DNA of 64,000 nt, from NCBI GenBank assembly GCA_031841125.1, contig CM063106.1, forward strand, positions 69,800,101-69,864,100. The letters run 5' to 3'. The notes under the pieces were generated by a model. It was not told the origin of the DNA, did no database searches, and worked only from the letters and a program-made list of their open reading frames with translations. Made by a program: the position numbers and the translations under genes. The stretch comes from Acanthococcus lagerstroemiae. Its lineage: Eukaryota; Arthropoda; Insecta; Hemiptera; Eriococcidae. This document shows, in pieces, positions 33,711 through 43,550 of this stretch (positions within the stretch are counted from its first letter, which is position 1; the number at the start of each line of letters is the position of its first letter).

Positions 33711-35090
33711 TCGTTTATTGGGGTAGCTGTAGCCAGAAGTCCAATATAGACCTCCCTTATCCCCAAATAGTGATCCGGATGAGTGTAATGTGAACTGATG
33801 CTCGTGTTTTTCAGATGCTATCCATCCACATCAAGTATCACGCTTTTACGAGTATGAGAAAGCTTATGCTACCTCACCCATAAGACTCCTCGTTGTGGCT
33901 AGAAGTCCAGCAACAGTACCTGGACTCCAGGCAGAAGAGCATCGAGTGAAAGGCTCCATCAGAAAATACCAGGATCGCAGCTAACACCCGCAGCAGGCCA
34001 CTTTCAACGAACGGAGGAGTTAATTTGGCCGCAAAAATTAGCCAGTTAATGAAATGGGCATTGACGAAATAGTACGTGCTACCGGCGTTAGCCGTTATCG
34101 TCGCTCAAAATAGGTTAACGGCAATTCGGAGTTACGTGATTACGTGATTCGAGTTGCAGGTTGCTACGTGCTCGAGGAGGGCAACTAATTCGCCAAATGT
34201 TGGCCGGCGATCGGCGTGGCCCGGCGGCACAGCGCGGCGAATCGAGGAGTCGCGTCCGCGAGCATCGCGCCAGTGATACGCGCGTTCCTGTAACTCACCT
34301 TTTATTTTCGACGTTCGGAAGGGCGCTCGTAAAATTTTCCGAACGATTTCTCCGGACCCGGGATAATTTTCCTATTATGCTCTTAATTTTGACCACGTGC
34401 GTTTGCTGTAAGGGGTTGTTTTTATGCAACCTGGATGCTAAAATATATACGTTTTCGTTACCGGCCCCTGCGAGCGGCACTAAACTTCCAACTTGAAAGT
34501 TATAAAAGCGGGATCCCGTTCTCGGAGGAGGGTTGTAATTGCACTTAAAATTCTGGAGACGTCCACGAGGCAGCTTTACAGCCCTCAAACCATTCCGCGC
34601 TAACAACATGCTTGGCAGAAGGATTAATGTGCCAGATATCGTTCCGTACCGCCGGTCGGATCTTCTGCCTTTTTCTTCTCCTATTTTTTCCCTTTTTTTC
34701 CTCCTTTCCTTGCACTCTCCTACCGCGGACAATAATTTTTGTAAGCTGCTGCACCTTCGCGTGCGCCGCTGTAAAATATTTATATTTGCAAAATGGTAAA
34801 ATGAAAGGATTCGGAACTCGGTTGGTGATGCACATATGCCAGTTTACGATCGTAGGGCACGAAAAATAAATTTTCATATCGCAGAGGTACACGATTTTTT
34901 ATTTTATTCGATCTGATTTCGTTCGGTAGGAGTGCAGACTGCGGTGTTGAAAGTGTGCGAAGATTAGATACTCAAAGAGTGAGATTGTTGAGAAAATTTG
35001 CGCACTTTGAAAACTGACCGAGAAAATAAGAAAATCTGTACTGGCCGGGCAATGCTGAACCAAATATAGAGCCAAGTTCCTAAATTTGTG
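33711..35090. other. No gene seen; CpG-rich island at about 34030-34900
   Basis: The island is CpG-rich, free of transposon ends and covered by overlapping open frames on both strands, none with family features. About 33720-33925 repeats the phrase TGGCTAGAAGTCCAGC / TAGCCAGAAGTCCAAT. Confidence 0.45.
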
Positions 35091-35092
35091 AA

Positions 35093-35545
35093 ATATCACA
35101 TAGTTAAAGTCGTAACGTAGCAGGAAATGATAACTCCTTTTTAACGACTGTCTAAATATGTATCGGAAAGAAATGAAACAACATCTTTCCCTACCATGAC
35201 GAAACCTGACCTTCAGTTGGGGGGGGGGGAGGAAAATTTACCCGCAAATACCTTTTAAAAATTAAAAATTTGTCGACAAATTTTTTTAATTTGCCAATTT
35301 TTTGATCAAAATATATCACATAGTTAAAGTCGTAACGTAGCAGGAAATGATAACTCCTTTTTAACGACTGTCTAAATATTTATCGGATTAGAAATGAAAC
35401 AACAAGCATCTCTCCCTACCATGACAAAACCTGACTTTCAGTTGGGGGGGGGGAGGAAAATTTACCGACAAATATCTTTTAAAAATTAAAAATTCGTCGA
35501 CAAATTTTTTTTTAATTTGCCAATTTTTTGATCAAAATATATTTT
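35093..35545. repeat. Tandem duplication, period about 220 bp
   Basis: TATCACATAGTTAAAGTCGT starts both units (35093 and 35313). They are nearly identical through a G-run and TTTGCCAATTTTTTGATC. The downstream part continues to about 35690 and is related to 36610-36905 (GAAAAATTCAAATGAACA, then CCAAATTATTGGGGG), a third, older copy. The ends resemble insect elements with TAGCTACG/GGGGG termini, but no class can be fixed. Confidence 0.8.
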
Positions 35546-35690
35546 GCTTGAAAAAAATAATAATAAACACACAAATAAATGTTCTTAGAAAATGAAAAAT
35601 TCAAATGAACAGTTTCAAATTTTGCCGACTGTCCAATTATTGGGGGTGTTTCACCCCCTCCCCATAGCTACGTTCCTGCAAATGAAGATT

Positions 35691-36907
35691 GGAACCTTAT
35701 CCCCCAAGCACTCACATTTGCACACATGAGCATACCCTATTCTGGGTAAGCTGGAAGCATGTTAGGAATACTTAAGAGGAACATACAACTTGCTTTACAC
35801 ATTATAATGTGGTCGTTGTTTACTCTTGGTTATATTTTTTTCTGAATTTCCTCTGATTCTTCTCTCAAATTGGTTCCAATAAAATAAATAAATAAAACAC
35901 AAACTTTCAGGTCGATTGAATTAGGGGACTCCATACCACAAGCTCCCTTTCGTTCTCATGGGAAAAACACATGAAGTATTGACTTTTGTTCCAGACTAAA
36001 TTTCCCTCCTATTCGAGCCGTAGAGCGCTAGTATCGACTACTCTTATCAGCGACCAAATGGTGAAGTTTTTGACACATGTAGCAAAATTTTAGAATCTAT
36101 GTATAAAAATAGTCTTAATCGAAAGAAAATTTATTGTTCAAAAAATTCGTTCCTCTTTAAATACTTCAAAAACTCCTTACTTTTCGAGATATTTCAATTT
36201 TAATGAGTGAGTACATTAATGGGGGAAATTTATAGATTTACTTTTTGCTACTTTTACCTTTTCGACTTGATAGCGACGCGCTCTAACGGATGTATAGCTC
36301 GAATATTCACCAGGACCAAAGCCCGCCAATTAAACAATAGAACATTTGCCATCAGGATTCAGCTTATGACATTGGAAAATAAGTCTTTTGCTTTCAACTT
36401 TTAAATTTTAATAAAATGTTCAAGTTTCTCAAATTTTAGGCTGTAGGTCAAACAGAGAATCTAGTTAAAACAGAATCGTCATTGAAATTCGAAATTTAAC
36501 GTTTGCTACCGACTTTCAAATTTTCAAAATGTCTTCCACATTTCAGCTTTGTTTCAAACTTTCAAATAACTTTCGATACTCAGCTTGAAACCCTCGACTT
36601 TTGACTGAGAGTCCAAGGTACTACATTTTCAGAAACGAAATTTGACTTTCAGTTTGAGGAGGTGGAGAAGAAAAGTTTGCCGACAAATATTTTTTGAAAA
36701 CTAAAAATTTGCCCACAAAATTTTTTTTAAATTAAAAATTTGGCTGATTTTTTAATCCAAATCTTTTTTTTTAGTTGAAAAAAATAAACAAACAGACATT
36801 CATAAAAAATGAAAAATTCAAATGAACATTTCCAAAAGTTGCCGAATGCCAAATTATTGGGGGATGTTTCAACCCCCACACTCTCCTATAGTTTCGCTCC
36901 TGCTCCC
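35691..36907. repeat. AT-rich DNA ending in a diverged copy of the 35-kb repeat
   Basis: About 36610-36905 parallels 35380-35690 (G/A-rich start, AAAAATTTG blocks, TTCAAATGAACA, then C-rich CAACCCCCAC and GCTCCTGC). The RTE LINE begins immediately after it. The remainder has no gene I can support. Confidence 0.55.
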
Positions 36908-37791
36908 TACTAGAATAAAAATGAGAAAAAGAGCTAATGGAATCAAAACTTTTTACACAAATAATCAGAGAAAACTACATTCCTAAACAATGGAAACGAT
37001 CAGAGATCGTATTACGACATAAAAAGGGTTCAAGAAGTGATACGAACAATTACAGACCAATAAGCTTGAGCTCCAACGTTAGCAAAATATTTGGAAAATA
37101 CTGGATGATGAACATCAACCGTGGGAACAAGCAGGATTTAGAAAGGGGTACTCGGCCATCGACCATATTATATTCACTTTAAATCTAATAATAGAGAAAG
37201 CGAGCACTGCACCTGCTGTTTATAGATTTTAATAAGGCTTTCGACTTGTTAAAACACAGTTCGGTCTAGAGGGCACTAAATAACCAATGGGTAAGAAAGG
37301 ACATAATAGAAACTATCAAAAAATAGTACAAGGGAGCAACCGCATATGTAAAACTAGATATTGAAGAATTTGAGACTCAAAAAGGGGTTCAACAGGGCGA
37401 CCCACTATCACCCAATCTGTTCCCGGCAGTTCTTGAAGAAATTTTTAGAAAATTAAATTGGGAGGGGAAAGGCTTCAGGATAAAAGGTCAGCGGCTGAGT
37501 AACCTGCGCTTCGCCGACGACATCGTCCTGGTGAGTAATAGCATGGAGGAGCTGAATCAGATGGCTAGGGAACTTTGCGAAGAGAGTAGGAAGGTCGGAC
37601 TTAGCATGAATTTCTCGAAGACGAAAGTGATGACGAACAGGGAAAATGGAGAGTGTTTTGGCTAGAGGGGCAAAAACTGGAAAAGGTAGATGAGTACAAG
37701 TACCTCGGGCAAACAGTGGCAATAACGGAAAGGTGTAAACGGGTGACGAAAGAAAGAATTGCAAGTGCTTGGAAAGGATTTAGGTCGTAAA

Positions 37792-38431
37792 ATAGTATAA
37801 TATTACACACCAAGAGTCAAAAGTGAGTGTTTACATGGCGAGTGAGCGATTCCCGAGTCATGTAAACTCACTTTTGGCTCTTGTTGTGGGAGATATTTCT
37901 TATACTACTTGATCAGAAGCGGCAATGTTTTTCGCTGACATGGTCTGTATTTTTTTTATCTATTCATTTATTTAAATTAGAGACAGGTGATTTTTGTGTG
38001 CGTAATTAATTCAAAAATTTAATTTGCTCAGTTAATTACTACAAAGTACAGTATCACAGTCTTGTCTTCAGTTTGTTCACGTGTACAAACAGCATACACA
38101 GGTAGTGGTCCGCAAAAATGTAACGACTGTTAACAATGAACAGTAACAGCTGTACTACGTTGTGAATATTTAAATGCGTTGTTAAGTTGCTATTTTGTAA
38201 TTTGCTCCATGGCCGAGTGGTTACAGATGATTTCAGTCAAATGTTTCAATGGACGCGGGTTCGATTCCCCGGTACAAAATTACTGGCCAGCAATCTTTTC
38301 ATGTAAAAACGCTTTACATTGAGGGACGTTTACTTTACATGCAGGTTTTGTTAGCACTCGATGCATAGGCGCTTCTTGTGGTCTGTAAAACACCAACGTA
38401 AACATTGCCTTTCTGATCAAGTAGTATAAAA
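37792..38431. mobile_element. Hairpin- and tRNA-bearing TIR element, copy 2 (uninterrupted)
   Basis: This is the 640-bp empty form of the element at 26066-30938. The hairpin arms are at 37814-37837 and 37859-37880. The TIRs are at 37901-37927 and 38403-38428 (TATACTACTTGATCAGAA, then GGCAATG). It sits in the thumb region of the RTE LINE, after AWKGFRS, with TAAAA on both sides (37788-37792 region and 38426-38431 region). Sequence agreement with copy 1 outside the hairpin loop is nearly complete by eye, so both are recent. There is no ORF of its own; the frame 38335-38517 spans its right end. Confidence 0.85.
38204..38285 (+). ncRNA. tRNA-like Pol III module, copy 2
   Basis: The A box is at 38210-38220 (TGGCCGAGTGG) and the B box at 38258-38268 (GGTTCGATTCC), identical to copy 1. 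The cloverleaf is incomplete in the same way. No T-run terminator follows closely, so any transcript would run toward or past the right TIR. Confidence 0.7.
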
Positions 38432-38697
38432 AAGAATATTTGATCGCAAGACGTCTCTAAAGGCGAAAGTAAGAGTACTGGAGCAGTGTGTAGTGCCCTC
38501 CTTACTCTACAGAGCACAAACGTGGGCCCTGACTATGTCTGAAAGGGAAAGGATTAGAAGAACATTCATGAGAATGTTGCGCAGATTGATGAAAGTAAGA
38601 ATAAGTGATAAAAATAGAGTTAATTTTGGCGAAAACCGGGGCAAAAAACATAGGGTGTACGGCAACTAGACTAAAGTTCAGCTACGCGGGTCATATG

Positions 38698-38840
38698 GTG
38701 TGGTGGGACGTATGGCGATGAACGCATGTCAAAATGGCTCCTATAACATCGCACCCCCGCCCACGGGAACTACCCTTTCGAGTATCGCATCAGTGACCGG
38801 AGGGACGCCTTGGGGCCAGGCCCGAGCCCCCATTTCTACA
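38698..38840 (-). mobile_element. R1-like LINE 3' UTR inserted in the RTE LINE
   Basis: About 143 bp, beginning GTGGGACGTATGGCGATGAA, match the 3' UTR at 58026-58170 (GTATCGCATCAGTGACCGGA is shared). They interrupt the RTE reading frame between the GHMV block and EEWGPKYL. The RTE homologue at 12.5 kb has the uninterrupted order GHMVRGEEKWG. I see no clear target duplication, so a small target deletion is possible. Confidence 0.8.
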
Positions 38841-41800
38841 GAAGAATGGGGCCCTAAGTATCTTACCAGGAAACAGGGGAGGCCCCCAATAAGATGCAGG
38901 GACGAACTAGTAAAAAATGTTGGCATACTGTGGGTAAGGGCAGGTAGGGATAAAGAGAGATGGGTAAGACCGGATAAAGCCTATGCCCGAGACCGCATGG
39001 ACTTGGCAGCAGGGTGGTTTCCCGCATAGCCGCGGACTTGTAAAGTCAAGGCAGCAAATAAAATAAAAAGTTTGAGGTCCATGGAGAGCAAGGTGACAAT
39101 TTCAATACACAAATTTCAGAAAATAAGCAAAAAGAACACTTTCATATCGATGTTTACACGTAGGTAAAATAAAAAAAAAATTCATGGGGCAACCAACAGC
39201 TCTTGCCCTTGGCCCTCTTCCCCGACACTACCAGTTTGCGACAGACTGACAGTTAAATAGACAGGCAGTCAGATTGACATGTGAAATTATGAAAAATATA
39301 CTGAAATTGGAAAATATATTGAAATTTTTCCGCTTGAGAGACATACTGCTGGCTTTGAATTCGGAGGAGGATGCCTCAAATGACACTTGCAGATTGTAAA
39401 ACATCAATTTTCAGGTGTTTTGGTCACGGAATTTAAATTTTCCATTCATTATCGCATCACTCAGTTTTAATCGACTAGGTGAAGACGTCTACCTCAATAC
39501 TTATGGAAAAAGACGATGCTAACCGAATTGTGATTTGACTGTTTCTTAACCGTGCCCTTTATTTTAACTTAGTAAGGTCGGACGGCCCAAAGATTTCCAC
39601 AGAGAAAAAGGTTCAGAGATGTTTAATGAAGTTGAACCCTTCTGTTCGCGACACCTGAGGATGTAATTGGAAAGAACTATTATCCTCGTAGACCTATATG
39701 TATGGCTCGCGTTGGGAACTTGAGACGTATAATATTCTGGAGAAATTTTACGAAAGTTTAAATAATCTAAGAATTCTTTTGATAACCGTATGTAAGTTGC
39801 GTGAAATCAACCACCCTTAGAACAAGCATCCGAATGAGAAGAATGTCGTCCTCGCGAAATAATAACGGAGTTGCGCGAACCACATCATTAATTACGGTTG
39901 GCGAGGCTGTCCAATTTAGAGCACGTTATTTTCCTCGTGCGGAATCCAGCCTTCTCGCTAATAATTTCCAGTCTTTATCTCTTTTTCAGACAGCCTCGGT
40001 CCATCGATTTAAGGTAGATATACCTCGTGCAATACTTCACTTTCAAATCTCTATATTAAACGCCTCGAAAACATGGACCTGATAAACGAGCGATCATCTA
40101 TTTAATGGTATTCCGCCATAAAGCTTGTACCAGCACACGAACACTCGTCCAGGAAGGGCCCATATTTTTTAAAATATAACTCGCATCTTATCCTGTACAT
40201 CAGTTACACCAAAAGCACACACATGCACCCCTCGGTGACACGCTACCTGAATTTTCTATCCTGCGAACGCAGGGTGGTCCGTTCTCTCATTCTTCACTTC
40301 GCCCTCTCGCGCTTCTTTTTTTCTTCTTTTTTATTAAATCGTTTTCACTAATATTTCAAAAAGTAGCTGGTCCATTCATAAGTGAATAACATTTATCAAG
40401 TCGCAAGGACGTTTTTACAATCAACGGAGGCGGCGCCCGCCCCGTTTATGCTGAACACGGTCATGTAAATACCGCGTATGTCGGAAAACGAATTTTATTA
40501 TCTACCGGGCTTTTTTTATAGATTTTACATGAACCGTCCTTTTGTAGCAGGAAAAAATATAATGTCTGAGTGTCGAGTACAATACACTGTGTCAATGGGA
40601 TAAATGATGCGCAACATTCTTTATTTCCATATACGGGAACGAGAAATTTTACCGAAAATATTGTTACGTTCCAGCGACGTCGTTATAAATTAATATTTTT
40701 CATTTTTTAACAAATGCAAATTCCGTATTGTGAAGAATGGCATTGTGAAGCTCGATTACGCATCTTTATTGTAAAATCGATGAGAGCGAAGACATCGAGA
40801 GATATATCGGCGCTCTTTTGAAATGTTTGGCCCACATGGGGCAACAGCTGGAAGATAGAAGTGAGAAGCAGTGCAGCTTGAAACACGTGAATTTGGTCTG
40901 ACAAAAAACATGTTTTTCCTAAATGTACCAGGACAGTTCATTATCATCTCATCAGTTTAGCCAACAGAAAGAGACGATTTTCAGCCGCATCTAAATGGTA
41001 CTCTTTAGGCGATAATACAGAAGCAAAAGAATAGCCATGGACTTTCCTGAGAAGAAAGTAGAGAAGAGCGGGGCAAAAGTCCGCACAGGGGTAAGAGTCC
41101 TATCGCATATTGCTGACAAGTTTATCAGTACTATGTCAACACTGCGATCATATCACAGAAATTTTGGAGTATTCTGCGAAGTTGTACACCGCGAATCTCA
41201 AAAAGTTGTTTTTAATCTAATTGTAAAGTTTATGAGAAACGTGATTCAAGAAAGAAACATCACCTTTTAATTACTGCAGATTTTTCTTTGCAAAGTATCA
41301 CGGTACGGTAAGTTTTTTCATTGTAACTATTGATCCGTGCTGTGATTAGATATTGAATAATTCAATGTTATAGAAGAAAGTACGTTTGGGACAAAAGTTC
41401 GCAGACGAAGAGGGGCAAAAGTCCTACTTCATTATTGTGACTCGGAATCACGAAATGTGCCGCTGGTGACAAGAAATCATTTTTCACTTTATTGACAATT
41501 CTTGTAGAAAAATATCACGCTCTTTCAAACGAAATAAATCGCAGCTTCCTATCTTCATTAGTTTAGCCACAAATTGCATTTAAAAAGTACGTCAAAAGTT
41601 CAAAAACATCCCTTTACATGGTGTTGTGTGAAACGGGCCTATAGGAATGACAGAGAACAAGAATTCGAAACGCGCTTGTCATTGGGAAGTTAAAATTGCC
41701 TAGGTAGCGCTAGTGTAACACACTAACACAAACTAAGTAACGCTCAACACATTAGAAACGTCTGGGGGATTATTTCAGCTTCGCTATTTTTCTACATTGA

Positions 41801-42291
41801 AAATCGCGATTTTCAATTTCACATAATTTTATTTAGAAAATGTCCATGGAGGTAATTCATTTTTATTCTGATAGCGCAATGCTCTATTGCTGAAATTATC
41901 TCAACCAACTTTCCTTCAAAAACGATTCTTATAACACGCCAAAGGCGTTCAAAGATCACTCCTACACGTTTTTTATATGGACGAGCTAAATTATCACCCA
42001 GTTGTAGAAGCGGGGCTACCACCATATGTACTCTTAGTCAACTTCCCAATAGCAACGCGTAAACGCACCACCACAGATGTACACGCTATGTACATCTGTG
42101 CGCACTACTACCACCATCTTATCTTTACATTCGTTTATCTTGAAAACCTGTTTTCGCACAAGAGGCACATTTCATGATTCCAGGTCACATATGTCTACTT
42201 TTAAGTGATGTTAGTCTAATATTCTTGTTAAAAACTGTGTGCGATAACTTCTGTGCTCAAACCTTTTTAACTACTTAATTACAATTTCAGG

Positions 42292-42519
42292 GAAAAAGGA
42301 AAAGGATCGAAAAAAGCGCTTAAGTTGTCTGTGCTCACATCTAGGCCATTCAAAAAACAGCGGGAAGAAAACAAATTCATGAGAAGAATAACGATATTCC
42401 ACTGTAATAATACTGTACTTGACTACCACCCAAAGTATGCACCGATCGATTCTTTCAGGAGGTGGAGATTACTGCAAAAAGAGGTCAACAAAAAGGACGC
42501 CGTCCTTCCGCATTATTAA
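42292..42519 (+). CDS. Unrecognised exon-like open frame
   Basis: The sequence CAATTTCAG at 42283-42291 would serve as a splice acceptor. From there a frame stays open for 75 codons to TAA at 42517-42519. It begins basic (EKGKGSKKALK), continues RPFKKQREENKFMRR and IDSFRRWRLLQKEVNKKD, and ends LPHY. I do not recognise it. It could be the last exon of a gene or of a transposon, or chance. No matching donor-side exon was identified upstream, and the short frames at 41977-42177 (+) and 41819-42025 (-) do not connect clearly. Confidence 0.2.
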   Translation, partial: EKGKGSKKALKLSVLTSRPFKKQREENKFMRRITIFHCNNTVLDYHPKYAPIDSFRRWRLLQKEVNKKDAVLPHY

Positions 42520-42714
42520 ATTTGTCAGGAAATTCCATGATTCGATGCACACTTACCTGAAACACAGAAATATAAAACTGAATTAGATTCTAAGGTACTA
42601 TGGAATTTATTTATTTATTCAAAGAGATTAAATTGCATGTTATATGGGTAAGTCGCTTTAGCTTACTGGTTTTGACCCACCCGCTCATAACGAATTCGTA
42701 AAAATAATTCAGTT

Positions 42715-42777
42715 CTCTCTCTCTCTCTCTCTCTCTCTCCATCTCCATCTCTATCTCTATTTCTCTATCTCTCTCTA

Positions 42778-42828
<51 letters not shown>

Positions 42829-42836
42829 TTTTTTTA
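42715..42836. repeat. (CT)n microsatellite followed by a T-run
   Basis: About 105 bases of CT/CA/AT-interrupted CTCT are followed by 18 T. The overlapping minus-strand Arg/Glu-rich frame is an artefact of the repeat. Confidence 0.95.
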
Positions 42837-42969
42837 AATGCCAACTGATATAAAAAATAACAACTGTTAAATGCTATATATTGTTTTTAAAACATAGCTA
42901 AGTGATCTAAGGGGTAGTATTCAGAGCTTAAAAACATGTATTGTTTTTTTTATTCAATTTCTTAGGCCA

Positions 42970-43057
42970 AATCAGAGTGGGAGAGAAAAAGTTCTGGAAA
43001 CAGTTGATGAATTCACATATCTGGGTCAAATTTTGTCGTCTAAAGAAAATAGTTGAT
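42970..43057 (+). pseudogene. RTE-type LINE micro-fragment
   Basis: GREKVLETVDEFTYLGQILS, then SKEN and a stop, is a conserved post-RT block of RTE-class elements (compare VDEYKYLGQTVA at about 37.7 kb). Only about 80 bp remain and nothing on either side extends the match. Confidence 0.65.
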
Positions 43058-43189
43058 GTTTTGTTATTATTTCTTACTTGTTATGGAAGTTTTGTTTCAT
43101 TTCAGTCGTTATCTACCTAAAGTTCGAAAAAGTCAGAGAATTCTAGGACTTGACAGAAATACCACATTATATATACTTTCGTAACCTAA

Positions 43190-43550
43190 AAAAAAATCCA
43201 TGGAAATTTCTATTAACAACACGGCTGCAGCTTGCACTGGCGCAGCCACAACACGACTGCAGACTGTAGTCACGCACGGCGCAGCAAAGATCAAGATCAT
43301 GCGGACTGGCTTCGTGTCGGGGGGGCCATGTCGGCGGAGCGTTACGGTTTTCGAGCGTTTCGGGGAGAACGTTATGGTTTTCGCTCGAGTATATCCAGTA
43401 ATAAAAGCAAATAAATTTTCATGGAAATGTCAACCACTGAACTGAATTGTCACCATGAAGAGCTAAACCATACGGATTGGCTTCGTGTCGGGGGAGCTTT
43501 ACGTTACGGTGTCGTTCAGGTATATCCAGTAGTAAAAGCATATAAAATGC
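43190..43550. repeat. Imperfect tandem duplication with GTGTCGGGGG core
   Basis: ACTGGCTTCGTGTCGGGGG (43304-43322) and ATTGGCTTCGTGTCGGGGG (43476-43494) are each followed by GTTACGG words and TATATCCAGTA.TAAAAGCA. Both units also start with a CCATGGAAAT/TCATGGAAAT phrase. The period is roughly 170-230 bp. Several short frames cross it, none recognisable. Confidence 0.65.

Larger units (their letters stand above)
36908..39066 (+). pseudogene. RTE-type LINE, 5'-truncated, split twice by later insertions
   Basis: Segments 36908-37791, 38432-38697 and 38841-39066 form one RT-containing ORF remnant. It reads IPKQWKRSEIV, NNYRPISLSSNVSKIFG, FIDFNKAFDLLKH (RT3, about 37217-37257), QQGDPLSPNLF (RT4, about 37390-37422), LRFADDIVLV (catalytic Asp pair, about 37504-37533) and VDEYKYLGQTVA. 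After the first insertion come SLKAKVRVLEQCVVPSLLYR and RRTFMRMLRRLMKVRISDKN, and after the second WGPKYLTRKQGRPPIRCRDE. At least three frameshifts occur before 37440, plus stops. The 3' end is AAATAAAATAAAA. Endonuclease and 5' end are missing. The family matches the fragment at 12166-12843. Confidence 0.88.
39067..42960. other. No supportable gene; CpG-rich island, local repeats
   Basis: About 39790-40700 is a CpG-rich island without transposon ends. About 41067-41430 contains the phrase GGGGCAAAAGTCC twice plus a relative, GGGACAAAAGTTCGC, spaced about 330 bp. About 42547-42590 is a dispersed repeat shared with 11465-11520. I recognise no protein family in any frame, including 41037-41270 (+). 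Confidence 0.45.

Noticed and set aside
42611..42844. Arg/Glu-rich coiled-coil-like protein on the minus strand
   Set aside because: It is a translation of the (CT)n repeat.
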